Assembly: GCA_016185305.1 (NCBI GenBank)
Contig: JACPNV010000022.1
Span: forward strand, 1-44,918
Origin: Actinomycetota bacterium
Lineage (GTDB): Bacteria; Actinomycetota; Acidimicrobiia; Acidimicrobiales; Acidimicrobilacustridaceae
Direction of reading: 5' to 3'
DNA length: 44,918 nucleotides
The first letter of the stretch is position 1. Every line of letters begins with the position of its first letter. Positions 1 to 7,768 of this stretch are shown here, piece after piece. A program made the position numbers and the translations under genes. The notes beneath the pieces are model-generated. The model was not told where the DNA came from, made no database searches, and was given only the letters and a program-made list of their open reading frames with translations.

Positions 1-166
1 GATGAGGCAAGCGCCGTCCGGCGGCGCGACCGCCAGGGAGCCCGCTGGTGATGGGGAGCGCTCGGAGCGTCAGCGGAGAGTGCGTGGGGGCGCAGCCCCC
101 CAGGCAGCGAGCCCGTTCGATGGCGTTCCGGTACCGTGGGAAGAACTCGAGCGGAGGAGGCCGGCC

Positions 167-436
167 ATGGACGACGAGAGCACCGCGAGAGAATCCGCCA
201 TCCGGCGGTTGAAGGCCAAGAAGGGGCTCCAGGCGAACCTCGTCAGCTACGTCGTCATCAACGCCTTCCTCGTCGCCATCTGGGCGGTCTCGGGTCGCGG
301 CTACTTCTGGCCGATCTGGGTCATCCTCGGATGGGGCATCGGTCTCGCCATGCACGCGTGGAGCGTCTACGGCGCCCGGCCCATCACCGAAGACGACATC
401 CAGCGCGAGATGGGACGCGGCGACGGCATCGCCTGA
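167..436 (+). CDS. small 2TM-domain membrane protein
   Basis: 89-aa protein of the 2TM type (a short helical hairpin domain of unknown function found alone or on actinobacterial regulators). A basic amphipathic N-terminus (RRLKAKKG, residues 13-20) leads into two hydrophobic segments, about 24-42 and 48-66, then an acidic tail. The frame stays open upstream to base 2, but I chose ATG 167 because GGAGGAGG at 153-160 is an excellent Shine-Dalgarno six bases before it. The upstream residues also lack family character and the 2TM match begins at the chosen start. The role is unknown; a membrane association or signalling adaptor is possible. Confidence 0.75.
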   Translation: MDDESTARESAIRRLKAKKGLQANLVSYVVINAFLVAIWAVSGRGYFWPIWVILGWGIGLAMHAWSVYGARPITEDDIQREMGRGDGIA

Positions 437-467
437 CTGAGGTCGGAGCGCCGGCGGAGCCGGTCTC

Positions 468-497
468 TTGCGATCCGGCCACCGCCGGGCCTATTCT
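468..497 (+). promoter_or_regulatory. vapBC promoter, leaderless
   Basis: TTGCGA (468-473) and TATTCT (492-497) are separated by 18 bases. The expected start of transcription falls at about 504-506, on or next to the ATG at 506, so the antitoxin mRNA is probably leaderless. No Shine-Dalgarno is visible. Confidence 0.55.
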
Positions 498-520
498 TTA
501 CGTCTATGCGTGAAGTAAAG
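496..520. promoter_or_regulatory. inverted repeat over the vapB start, putative autorepressor operator
   Basis: CTTTACGTC (496-504) and GAAGTAAAG (512-520) form a 9-bp inverted repeat with one mismatch around a 7-base centre. It covers the last bases of the -10 box and the start codon. VapB-VapC complexes usually repress their own promoter through such palindromes; its use here is inferred. Confidence 0.5.
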
Positions 521-751
521 ACTCGCCGTCGGGGTAGCTCCCGGGTCAGCTCCAAACACCAGGTCACCATCCCCATCGACGCGCTGCACGACGCCGGCGT
601 CGAGGTGGGCGACCGACTCATCGCACATGCTGACGGACCCGGCCGCGTCGTGTTCGAGCGTGAGGCCGACGTCCTCGCCGAGTTCTCCGGCGCACTCACC
701 GGCACCTACGAGCCGAACGAACTCGCGGGCCTGCGCGACGAATGGGACTGA
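506..751 (+). CDS. VapB-type antitoxin, AbrB/SpoVT fold
   Basis: 81-aa antitoxin. Residues 12-50 match the swapped-hairpin AbrB/MazE DNA-binding domain (SSKHQVTIPIDAL followed by GVEVGDRLIAHADGPGRVVFER). The acidic C-terminus (about 55-81) should wrap around and block the toxin. Its stop codon overlaps the toxin gene by 10 bases (742-751), so the two are translationally coupled. Known for the family: the antitoxin binds and inhibits the PIN toxin and represses the operon. Seen here: the fold motif, the overlap and a palindrome over the start codon. The symbol is left blank because the VapB class is inferred from the partner. Confidence 0.85.
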   Translation: MREVKTRRRGSSRVSSKHQVTIPIDALHDAGVEVGDRLIAHADGPGRVVFEREADVLAEFSGALTGTYEPNELAGLRDEWD

Positions 752-1155
752 CTGTCCTCGATGCCGGCGTCATCATCGGCTTCCTCGACGCCAACGACGC
801 CCACCATCGCACTGCACATACGGCGTTGCGCGACGCACGGGACCGCAACGACCGCCTCGTGCTTCCCGCGTCCGCCTTCGCCGAGCTACTGGTCGGACCG
901 TCCCGAAAGGGCGCGGCCGAGGTCACCGTCGCTCGCAGTCTCGTCGACCGTGTTCCCATCGACATCGAACCCCTCGGCGTTGACGTCGCAGCAGCGGCGG
1001 CCGCGCTTCGAGCCCGGCACCGTTCGCTCAAACTCCCAGACGCCCTGGTCATCGCGACCGCGAGCCACCTCAAAGCCGATCACCTCGTCACCACAGACCG
1101 CCATTGGCCGAGCAAGACCAAGCTCGAGCTGAAAGCCACGATCACCGAGATCTGA
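742..1155 (+). CDS. VapC-type PIN-domain ribonuclease toxin
   Basis: 137-aa single-domain PIN protein. The acidic residues that hold Mg2+ in this nuclease family are present: D7 (VLDAGV), E48 (AFAELL), D100 (LKLPDALVIATA) and D119 (TTDRHW). Its length is typical of VapC. VapC toxins cut tRNA or rRNA when the antitoxin is degraded; the target here cannot be told from sequence. The ATG at 742 lies inside the end of the antitoxin gene. The pair stands alone between a membrane protein gene and a convergent lipid synthase gene, as expected for a mobile toxin-antitoxin module. Confidence 0.88.
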   Translation: MGLTVLDAGVIIGFLDANDAHHRTAHTALRDARDRNDRLVLPASAFAELLVGPSRKGAAEVTVARSLVDRVPIDIEPLGVDVAAAAAALRARHRSLKLPDALVIATASHLKADHLVTTDRHWPSKTKLELKATITEI

Positions 1156-1188
1156 ACGCCACGCGAACCGGGCGCCGGTGCCCCTGAA

Positions 1189-1207
1189 CACGGGAGGATC
1201 GCCCGTG
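1189..1207. terminator. hairpin between convergent genes
   Basis: CACGGG (1189-1194) and CCCGTG (1202-1207) pair around a 7-base loop between the ends of the toxin gene and the WS/DGAT gene. There is no clear T run, so this is only a possible bidirectional terminator. The rest of the 105-bp gap shows nothing else. Confidence 0.25.
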
Positions 1208-1260
1208 CAAACGCGGTCAGATTGTTCGGCCTTGCTTCCAGATCCGTTCCGGGCCAGCTT

Positions 1261-2670
1261 TCAGACGAGCTTGAGGATCTCGTCGAAGCTGTCGCGCAGG
1301 CAGTCGACGAACGTGGCAGCGTCGGGGATGGCGGCGGGGTCGGTGTTGATGCCGATGTTGATGTCGTCGCAGTACGAGAGCAGCGTCACGTTGGTGGAGG
1401 CGCCGGTCATGGGAGCGAGCGCGATCTGTGACTCGATCTGCGCGCCACCGACGAAGATCGGCACGGGTGCGCCCGGCACGTTGCTCGTCACGAAGTCGAT
1501 GCCCTTGAGCATGGCGCCGAAGATGCCGGTCGTCGCCGTGGCCGGCAGGCGGTTCAAGAGGTTGGCGATCGGGTCAGACAGGGCCAGGGCGGGCTCGGCC
1601 CGCTGGTGCGCGACCAGCTCGCGCAACGCGTTCATGCGGGCCACCGGATCGTCGATGCCGACGGGCACGGGGAAGCGCGCCGGCACGAACTGGTTGCCGG
1701 CTTTGTGTGCGGTGCTCTCGTCGCGGACGTTGATCGGCATCGTCATGCGGAGGAGACCGACGTCGACGCCGTGATGGTCGTGATAGCGCTTGAGTCCACC
1801 AGCGACCCCGGCGAGGAAGGCGTCGTTGAGCTTGCCCGCCACGAGCTTGGCCGCGGCCTTCATGGGCTCGAGCGGTAGCTGCAGCGTGTCGAATCGGACG
1901 CTGAGCGATCGACCGCGCATCAGCGGGCTCATCGGCTCGGTTGCCGGCCGCAGCATGCGGGCCAGCGATGCCGTGGTGTTGAGCACGCCGGTGACCGTGC
2001 CGACCGGATCGCGGAGGAACCCGATGATGTCGTTGGGCGCCGAGGCCACGGCCCGGCCTGCCGTGCCGGCTTGGCGCTGGGTCTCGTAGCTGATGGCGTC
2101 GAGCCAGCGTTCGCGTTCGGTCAGCACCCGAGCAGCCGGCGCCTCGGGCGCGGCGCCGGGGTCTTCGGGGTTGCGCTCGAGGTCGAGCATCTCCATCTGC
2201 AGCTTCACGCCGCCGACGCCGTCGGTGATGGCGTGGTGGACCTTGCCGATCAGCGCGGCCTTGCCGTCGGCCAAGCCTTCGACGACCGTGAACTCCCACA
2301 AGGGTCGGGCGCGATCGAAGCCCTGCATGGCGATGGGTTCGGCGATGTCGAACACCTCGCGGATGGTTCCGTCGCCGATCGCCTTCATCCACCGGAGGTG
2401 GTAGCGCAGGTCGAAGTTGGGGTCGATCTCCCAGCGCGGTGGCGCTATCGACATCGGATGGCCGAGCACGCGCTGTCGCAGTCGCGGCACGGCGCGGCTG
2501 ACGCGATCCATCGCGCTCGTGAAGCGATCGCGGTCGGGTGACTGGTCGAGGACGAAGACGGTGATGATCGTGCTTCGCAGCAGCGGGTCCTTCTCAATGC
2601 TCCACATCAGTGCGTCGGCATCGCTCATCCGCGACGCGAACTCGAACGCCTCGATCGCTTCCAGATCCAT
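1261..2670 (-). CDS. WS/DGAT: wax ester synthase/diacylglycerol acyltransferase
   Basis: 469-aa acyltransferase that joins acyl-CoA to long-chain alcohols or diacylglycerol to make storage wax esters or triacylglycerol at the membrane or lipid-droplet surface. The catalytic HHxxxDG motif is complete (H145, H146, D150, G151). The N-terminal DALMWSIEKD stretch and the C-terminal WS_DGAT region with SNVPGAPVPIFVGG are typical, and the length is usual for actinobacterial members. ATG 2670 is preceded by a G-rich ribosome site (AGGGGGTG). The upstream gap to the divergent nuclease-fold gene is filled by a 63-bp tandem repeat, so its promoter must lie in or next to that repeat. Substrate preference cannot be read from the sequence. 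Confidence 0.93.
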   Translation of the reverse strand: MDLEAIEAFEFASRMSDADALMWSIEKDPLLRSTIITVFVLDQSPDRDRFTSAMDRVSRAVPRLRQRVLGHPMSIAPPRWEIDPNFDLRYHLRWMKAIGDGTIREVFDIAEPIAMQGFDRARPLWEFTVVEGLADGKAALIGKVHHAITDGVGGVKLQMEMLDLERNPEDPGAAPEAPAARVLTERERWLDAISYETQRQAGTAGRAVASAPNDIIGFLRDPVGTVTGVLNTTASLARMLRPATEPMSPLMRGRSLSVRFDTLQLPLEPMKAAAKLVAGKLNDAFLAGVAGGLKRYHDHHGVDVGLLRMTMPINVRDESTAHKAGNQFVPARFPVPVGIDDPVARMNALRELVAHQRAEPALALSDPIANLLNRLPATATTGIFGAMLKGIDFVTSNVPGAPVPIFVGGAQIESQIALAPMTGASTNVTLLSYCDDINIGINTDPAAIPDAATFVDCLRDSFDEILKLV

Positions 2671-2720
2671 CGATCACCCCCTGGTACACGCCCGCACAGG
2701 CTGGCGGCCAGGGTAAGCGC

Positions 2721-2870
2721 AACTGGGCCGCCTCGCGCGCCGGATGTGGCGCGGTTGGCGGCCCGGTTGGCCCCCAAACCTCGAACTGGGCCGTGTGGCG
2801 CGCCGGATGTGGCGCGGTTGGCGGCCCGGTTGGCCCCCAAACCTCGAACTGGGCCGTGTGGCGCGCCGGC
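2721..2870. repeat. 63-bp tandem repeat, about 2.4 copies
   Basis: Units start at 2721, 2784 and 2847, each beginning AACTGGGCCG. The second differs from the first at only a few bases and the third is partial. The unit contains TGGCGGCCCGGTTGG and CTGGGCCGTG, both shared with the 73-bp array at 3859-4067. It fills the divergent gap between WS/DGAT and the DUF559 gene. As 63 is a multiple of three, the array also reads as an in-frame 21-residue repeat upstream of the DUF559 start, which I regard as incidental. Confidence 0.9.
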
Positions 2871-2907
2871 CGGGGGCACTGTCATACCCCCGGAGTTGGA
2901 TCGGGGC

Positions 2908-3837
2908 ATGCAGAACACCACGGCATTCAACGAACTTCTCGTCCAGCAGCACCTGGTCTTCACGCGGAAGCAGGCTCGCGAGCACGGGTTCAACCGAGCG
3001 GCGATCGCGCGACGAACCAAGCGCGACGAGTGGCGCGCCCTCAGTCCAGAAGTCCTCGTCGTCTCGGGTTCTCCGCCGACAGAGCTGCAGCGAGCGCACA
3101 CCGCCCTTCTCGACTGCGGCGAGACGGCAGCCATCGGTCTTGCCAGTGCGGCCGCGCTGTTCGAGATCCCCGGCTTCACCTTCGATCCGGTGCACGTGGT
3201 CGTCCCCCGCGAGGGAACGGCTCGGCAGCACGAGACTGCACTGGCGATCGTCCATTCGACACGCCGACTGCTGCCCGGACACGTCGTCGGGTTGTTCGGC
3301 GTCCCCGTCACGACGCCGACCCGAACCGCCTTCGATCTCTCACCTCACGTGAGCGAGCCGCGGCTTGCGAGGATGGTCGATCGGATCTGGGCGACCGGGC
3401 TCACCGATGGGCCGCACCTGTACGCGATGCTTGACGAGCTCCGCGTCCGGGGTCGAGACCTCGCCACCATGCGCGAGGTCTTGAAGAAGCGGCCGGTCGA
3501 CGCCATCCCCCCGGAAAGTGGCTTGGAGTCGCGATTCATGTTGCTGCTGGAGGAAGACGGCCAAGAGCCGATGGATCGGCAGGTGAACGTCGGCAACGAC
3601 GTGAGATGGCTTGGTCGGGTCGATTTTCTGGACAGGAGCGCGAAGGTCATCGTGCAGATCGACGGCGACGCGTTCCACAAGGCGCTGATCGATCGCGACC
3701 ACGACGAGGCGCAGACCCGGGCGCTGGAGGCCGCCGGGTGGGTCGTTCTTCGCTACGACTCCTGGGAGGTCTGGCACGAGCCGAGGCGCATGCTCGCCGA
3801 GGTCCGGTGGCATCGGAGCATCCGCCGCGCCGCCTGA
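2908..3837 (+). CDS. AbiEi-like winged-helix plus DUF559 nuclease-fold protein
   Basis: 309-aa protein of a family common in actinobacteria. The N-terminal part (about 1-60, with TRKQAREHGFNRAAIARR) resembles the winged-helix domain of AbiEi antitoxins. The C-terminal part (about 205-300) is a DUF559/Vsr-like restriction-endonuclease fold: E207, D239 in GRVDFLD, then VIVQIDG, D265 and ALEAAGWVVLRY. Members usually have E where this protein has Q250 (VEVDG versus VQIDG), so nuclease activity may be weakened or lost. ATG 2908 was chosen because the family match starts there; the frame is open further upstream only through the repeat array. The gene is bracketed by two related repeat arrays, which suggests acquisition. 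No partner toxin gene is adjacent. Confidence 0.75.
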   Translation: MQNTTAFNELLVQQHLVFTRKQAREHGFNRAAIARRTKRDEWRALSPEVLVVSGSPPTELQRAHTALLDCGETAAIGLASAAALFEIPGFTFDPVHVVVPREGTARQHETALAIVHSTRRLLPGHVVGLFGVPVTTPTRTAFDLSPHVSEPRLARMVDRIWATGLTDGPHLYAMLDELRVRGRDLATMREVLKKRPVDAIPPESGLESRFMLLLEEDGQEPMDRQVNVGNDVRWLGRVDFLDRSAKVIVQIDGDAFHKALIDRDHDEAQTRALEAAGWVVLRYDSWEVWHEPRRMLAEVRWHRSIRRAA

Positions 3838-3858
3838 CGAACGACCGCCGCTCCTGCG

Positions 3859-4067
3859 CCGCCCGTTCTGGGCCGTGGGCCGCACCGGTTTCGGCGCGTG
3901 TGGCGGCCCGGTTGGTGGGGGTGGTCTTTGGCCGCCTGTTCTGGGCCGTGGGCCGCGCTGGTTTCGGCGCGTGTGGCGGCCCGGTTGGTGGGGGTGGTCT
4001 TTGGCCGCCCGTTCTGGGCCGTGGGCCGCGCTGGTTTCGGCGCGTGTGGCGGCCCAGTTGGTAGGGG
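3859..4067. repeat. 73-bp tandem repeat, about 3 copies
   Basis: Units beginning GTTCTGGGCCGTG start at 3865, 3938 and 4011, exactly 73 bases apart, with few differences; the last degrades after about 4067. The cores TGGCGGCCCGGTTGG and CTGGGCCGTG are shared with the 63-bp array at 2721-2870. The array lies between the convergent DUF559 and VanW genes. No intrinsic terminator is otherwise visible there. Confidence 0.9.
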
Positions 4068-4104
4068 CGGCCGAGGTGGCCAGGGTGGCCGGTCTGCGCC
4101 CCGA

Positions 4105-5814
4105 TCAGCACTTCACCCCGTTGGCCGGTTGGTAGAGGGCGTGGAAGTTGTCGACCTCGGTTCGATTGTCGAGGTAGTACGTGCGCGTGCGCTCGGTCGT
4201 GACCGCAGTGCACGGACCCTTCTGCTCTTTGGTCTGGTTCGTCTGCTCACCTTTCACCCACGGTGTGGAGTAGACGGCCACCGTGATGCTCGTGCCGGTG
4301 TAGGAGGTCCAGAGCATGACGCCGAAGGGTGTGTTGTTCTTGATCTTCAGGTCTGGCTTCTCCCACGAGATCGTGGCTTCCCGGCCGTAGGGGTAGCGGC
4401 TGATGTACTCGCTGTGCATCTGGTACTCGGGTATGTCGAGGCCGGCGAAGAACGCGGCGTTGAACGTGGTCACCGCGAACTGCGACACGCCCCCGCCGAT
4501 GTCGGTGCTCATGGTCGCGTTGTAGATGACGGGCGCCTCGACGTAGCCCTTCTCTCTGGTGCGTTGGCCGACGTAGCCGTTCAGCGAGAACGTCTCGCCC
4601 GGCGGTATGACCGCGCCCCGCACCGTGTCCGCGATCCTCTGGATGTTCATGACCCGGGGTTCACAGCAGGCATGGGGCGTCGTGAACTCCGCCACCTTGG
4701 TCTCGATCTTCATGCTCTCGGCCCACGCCCGGTCGCGCTCGGGCATCGCCAGCGCCATCTCGAGGTCGACCCGTTGCGTTCCCGCCTTCAGCGCGGCGGG
4801 GATCTTCTGGATCGACTCCGGCGAGCAGCACTTCGTGCCCGGCTTTCCGTCGAGGATCACCGGCTTGCCGTCGAAGCCCACCGCGAACCCGGCCTGGGTG
4901 ACCGGGATGGCCGTGATGCCCAGCAGCTTCGGCACGTCCGTCGAGACCTTCGCTTCGTCGATCTGGAGGTCGACCGTCCCGTCGGGCGCCGGTCCGAGCT
5001 TGAGCCAGGTGAGCAACGTCTTCGTGTCGACCTTGATGCTCTTGTCGTTGAGGTAGACCGAGACGGACTTCTTCGCCATCTGGTTGGCCTGCGCGAGCAC
5101 TTTCTGCGCGGTCACGTCGTCGAACTTCGGTGGCAGCGCGACCGTCTTGGCACCGATGATGATCGTCCGCTGACCGGCGTTGGCGGCGTCCAGCGCGGCC
5201 GTGACGATGCCGTCGCGGTCGAGCGCCTCGCCGTTCTGGCCCGGCGTCATCGCCACGCTGACCAGGTCGGCGGCCGGCGCGAAGGCGGGCTCGACCGCAT
5301 CGATCCGGTTCTTGGCCTCGATGTCAGCAAGCGTCGAGGTCGCTTTCGCCGGATCGGCCGCGAACGTGAGCGGCACCGCGCGGGGGACGAAGAGCGACGC
5401 GATCCACACGAACGGGCGAGCGAGGACGAAGACGCCGTCGTCGGCTGCCATGGCCCGGGCGGCGACCGCCGGTTGGTCGAGCGCGACGCCGAGGTCGCCG
5501 AGGGTCGTGTCGAGGGAACCCTTCGGCGTGTTCACCTTCACGGGCACGCCGGCCCACGATCGGGCGACGTCAGCGACGTCGGACCGCAGTTGCGCCGGTG
5601 ATTCGCTGGAGACGTTGCGCTCGTCGATCGTCACCCCCCGGGCGACCTGATCGGTGTGGAGCTTGGAATCGATCGCCCACGCGATCAGCACGATGGCCAG
5701 CACGCCACCGATCACCGACAGGGGCACCCAGAGGAACCGCTTCGCTCGTCCTCGGCTGTGTGCCCACGGGCCGCCGTGGCGGTACCGGGAACGGCGTCGA
5801 CGGCGAAAGAACAC
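4105..5814 (-). CDS. VanW-family membrane-anchored envelope protein
   Basis: 569-aa protein with a very basic N-terminus (FFRRRRRSRY) and one membrane anchor at about 28-47; the rest should lie outside the cell. Residues 55-345 contain repeats of the putative peptidoglycan-binding type that precede VanW domains. Residues 375-520 are the VanW domain, with PPGETFSLNGYVGQRT, DIGGGVSQFAVTTFNAAFFAG and HSEYISRYPYGREATI. Six cysteines occur in the outer part: adjacent pairs at 329-330 and 383-384, plus C534 and the last residue C569, so disulfides are likely. The start is GTG 5814, with GGAAGGTGG upstream as ribosome site. VanW's biochemical role is not settled; a cell-wall function is inferred. 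Confidence 0.88.
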   Translation of the reverse strand: MFFRRRRRSRYRHGGPWAHSRGRAKRFLWVPLSVIGGVLAIVLIAWAIDSKLHTDQVARGVTIDERNVSSESPAQLRSDVADVARSWAGVPVKVNTPKGSLDTTLGDLGVALDQPAVAARAMAADDGVFVLARPFVWIASLFVPRAVPLTFAADPAKATSTLADIEAKNRIDAVEPAFAPAADLVSVAMTPGQNGEALDRDGIVTAALDAANAGQRTIIIGAKTVALPPKFDDVTAQKVLAQANQMAKKSVSVYLNDKSIKVDTKTLLTWLKLGPAPDGTVDLQIDEAKVSTDVPKLLGITAIPVTQAGFAVGFDGKPVILDGKPGTKCCSPESIQKIPAALKAGTQRVDLEMALAMPERDRAWAESMKIETKVAEFTTPHACCEPRVMNIQRIADTVRGAVIPPGETFSLNGYVGQRTREKGYVEAPVIYNATMSTDIGGGVSQFAVTTFNAAFFAGLDIPEYQMHSEYISRYPYGREATISWEKPDLKIKNNTPFGVMLWTSYTGTSITVAVYSTPWVKGEQTNQTKEQKGPCTAVTTERTRTYYLDNRTEVDNFHALYQPANGVKC

Positions 5815-5897
5815 CGCACCACCTTCCCATGCCCGGCTCGCCGGCGGGTGGCACCGACCCCCCGACCGCCCGACCCCCCCGACCCCCCGGGAGCCGC

Positions 5898-5946
5898 TTC
5901 TGGGCCGGCTGGTGCGCGGGAACTGGCGCGCGTGGTGGCCCAGTTC
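5898..5946. repeat. single diverged copy of the intergenic repeat core
   Basis: TTCTGGGCCG (from 5899) followed by GCGCGTGGTGGCCCAGTT (about 5928-5945) repeats, in order, the two conserved cores of the 73-bp array. It sits in the divergent gap between VanW and the SDR gene, next to a run of CGACCCCC-like short repeats (about 5855-5889). Confidence 0.45.
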
Positions 5947-5958
5947 GAGCGGGCCGCG

Positions 5959-5964
5959 TACGCT
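5959..5964 (+). promoter_or_regulatory. -10 box TACGCT for the SDR-MaoC operon
   Basis: TACGCT is the same hexamer that precedes several leaderless genes in this window. Here it lies 43 bases before the start codon, leaving a leader of about 36 bases with a clear ribosome site (AGGGGAAGG, 5998-6006). No convincing -35 was seen. Confidence 0.4.
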
Positions 5965-6007
5965 GCCGTGCGTCCAAGCAGCACATCACCGCAGAACAGG
6001 GGAAGGC

Positions 6008-6916
6008 ATGGCTGGATTGTGTGAAGGTCGCATCTGCATCGTCACCGGCGCCGGGCGGGGGATCGGGCGCGAGCACTCGTTGATGCTGGCGTCGCAGGGA
6101 GCCAAGGTCGTGGTCAACGACCTCGGCGGCGCCATGGACGGCACCGGCAAGTCCGGCGGTCCGGCCCACGACGTCGTCGAGGAGATCAAGGCCATGGGTG
6201 TCGGCGACGCCGTCGCCAACGAGGACGACATCTCTGACTGGGACGGGGCCCAGAAGCTTGTCGACCAGGCCATCGAAAGCTTCGGAGGGCTCGACGTCGT
6301 CGTCAACAACGCCGGCATCCTGCGCGACCGCATGCTGGCCAACATGACCGAAGCCGAATGGGATGCCGTGATCAAGGTCCACCTCAAGGGCACCGCCGCA
6401 CCCTCCCACCACGCCGCCGCGTACTGGCGTGAGCGATCGAAGGCGGGCGACGAGGTGGACGCCCGCATCATCAACACGTCGTCGCCGTCGGGCATCTATG
6501 GCAACGTCGGCCAGACCAACTACGGCGCCGCCAAGGCCGGCATCGCCGCGTTCACGATCATCGCGTCCCAAGAGCTGGCCCGCTACGGCGTGACCGTCAA
6601 CGCCATCGCCCCCGCCGCCCTCACCCGCATGACCGAGAACCTCGGCATGGGAGCAGCTCCCGACGATATGAAGGAGAAGATGTCGCCCCGCTGGATCGCC
6701 CCGATCGTGACGTGGCTCGCGTCTGCGGAGTCCAAGGGCGTCACCGGTCGGGTCTTCGACGTGACCGGCATGCGACTCGGCATCGCCGAGGGCTGGCACA
6801 TCGGCCCGACCGTCGAGCCCACCGATGACCCGACCAAGCTCGGCCCGCTGGTCGAGCAGCTTGTTGCCCAAGCCCGTCCCAACGCCGACATGTTCGGCCA
6901 CGACAAGAAGGACTGA
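6008..6916 (+). CDS. short-chain dehydrogenase, MFE-2 3-hydroxyacyl-CoA type
   Basis: 302-aa NAD(P)-dependent oxidoreductase. The Rossmann motif TGAGRGIG (13-20), NNAG (100-103) and the catalytic S159/Y172/K176 set (YGAAK) are present. The stretch VNDLGGAMDGTG after the second strand is typical of the dehydrogenase half of peroxisomal-type multifunctional enzyme 2 (HSD17B4-like), which oxidises (3R)-hydroxyacyl-CoA. ATG 6008 has a strong ribosome site (AGGGGAAGG). The MaoC hydratase gene follows after 3 bases. Together they look like a split MFE-2, covering hydration and oxidation in beta-oxidation of fatty acids or sterol side chains. Exact substrate unknown. Confidence 0.9.
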   Translation: MAGLCEGRICIVTGAGRGIGREHSLMLASQGAKVVVNDLGGAMDGTGKSGGPAHDVVEEIKAMGVGDAVANEDDISDWDGAQKLVDQAIESFGGLDVVVNNAGILRDRMLANMTEAEWDAVIKVHLKGTAAPSHHAAAYWRERSKAGDEVDARIINTSSPSGIYGNVGQTNYGAAKAGIAAFTIIASQELARYGVTVNAIAPAALTRMTENLGMGAAPDDMKEKMSPRWIAPIVTWLASAESKGVTGRVFDVTGMRLGIAEGWHIGPTVEPTDDPTKLGPLVEQLVAQARPNADMFGHDKKD

Positions 6917-6919
6917 CCC

Positions 6920-7765
6920 GTGCCGATCAACCCGGATGCCGTCGGATCGAAGAGCGATCCCTCCGACAACTCGTGGACGTCGAAGGACGCCATCCTCTAC
7001 GCGCTCGGTGTCGGCTGTGGCACCGACGAGCTCCAGTTCACGACCGAGAACACCCAGAACGTCCCCCAGCGGGTCCTCCCGACCATGGCTGTCGTCCTCG
7101 GCACCGGCGGTTTTGGCGCGATGGGCAGCATCGGCACGTTCAACCCGGCGATGCTCGTCCACGGCGAGCAGGCGGTCGAGCTCTACGGTGAGATCCCCGT
7201 GGCGGGCTCGATCACCTCGGTCGGTGAGATCACGGCGATCTACGACAAGGGCAAGGGTGCGGTCGTCGAGATCTCGACCATCGCCAACGACAAAGCGTCG
7301 GGCCAGCCCCTCTTCAAGACGACCATGTCGGCGTTCATCCGGGGCGAGGGTGGCTTCGGAGGCGATCGCGGGCCGTCCGGGCCGCGCAACGTCCCACCGG
7401 AGAAAGAGCCCGATCACTCGGTCACCTACCAGACCCGGGTCGACCAAGCGTTGCTCTACCGGCTGTCCGGCGATCGCAACCCGCTGCACTCCGATCCCGC
7501 GTTCGCCGCGATGGGCGGGTTCGACCGCCCGATCCTCCACGGCCTCTGCACCTATGGCTTCACCGGCCGGGCCCTGCTCCACGCGCTGTGCGACAGCGAT
7601 CCCGCCGCCTTCGGTTCCATGGAAGGGCGCTTCTCGTCGCCCGTCTTCCCGGGCGAGTCGCTGACCATCAACGTGTGGCGCACCGGTGACGGCGAGGCGG
7701 TCTTCCAGACGACCGGCGACGACGGCCGCGTGGTCCTCGACGGGGGGCGCTGCCGTTTCGGGTGA
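6920..7765 (+). CDS. MaoC-type (R)-specific enoyl-CoA hydratase
   Basis: 281-aa double-hotdog hydratase resembling the hydratase-2 part of MFE-2. The active-site signature YRLSGDRNPLHSDP gives D185 and H190, followed by the family motif PILHGLCTYGFTGRALL (205-220). The N-terminal half (about 20-140) is the degenerate first hotdog. GTG 6920 lies 3 bases after the dehydrogenase stop, so the two are co-translated. It should hydrate trans-2-enoyl-CoA to (3R)-hydroxyacyl-CoA for the upstream dehydrogenase. The gene ends 3 bases before the end of the convergent histidine kinase gene, leaving no room for a separate terminator. Confidence 0.9.
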   Translation: MPINPDAVGSKSDPSDNSWTSKDAILYALGVGCGTDELQFTTENTQNVPQRVLPTMAVVLGTGGFGAMGSIGTFNPAMLVHGEQAVELYGEIPVAGSITSVGEITAIYDKGKGAVVEISTIANDKASGQPLFKTTMSAFIRGEGGFGGDRGPSGPRNVPPEKEPDHSVTYQTRVDQALLYRLSGDRNPLHSDPAFAAMGGFDRPILHGLCTYGFTGRALLHALCDSDPAAFGSMEGRFSSPVFPGESLTINVWRTGDGEAVFQTTGDDGRVVLDGGRCRFG

Positions 7766-7768
7766 TCG

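Noticed and set aside
86..100. Hairpin GGGGGC-GCA-GCCCCC near the window start, as an intrinsic terminator
   Set aside because: The loop is only three bases and no T run follows. Runs of this type are common in GC-rich intergenic DNA.
2746..2907. In-frame 54-codon N-terminal extension of the DUF559 protein
   Set aside because: It consists only of the 63-bp repeat translated, with no family similarity; the family match begins at ATG 2908.
3898..5601. Long open frame antisense to VanW (567 codons)
   Set aside because: It mirrors the VanW codons, is rich in Arg, Asp and Leu, and has no family motif. High GC makes such antisense frames common, as also at 10170-12920, 5570-7582 and 12871-14364.
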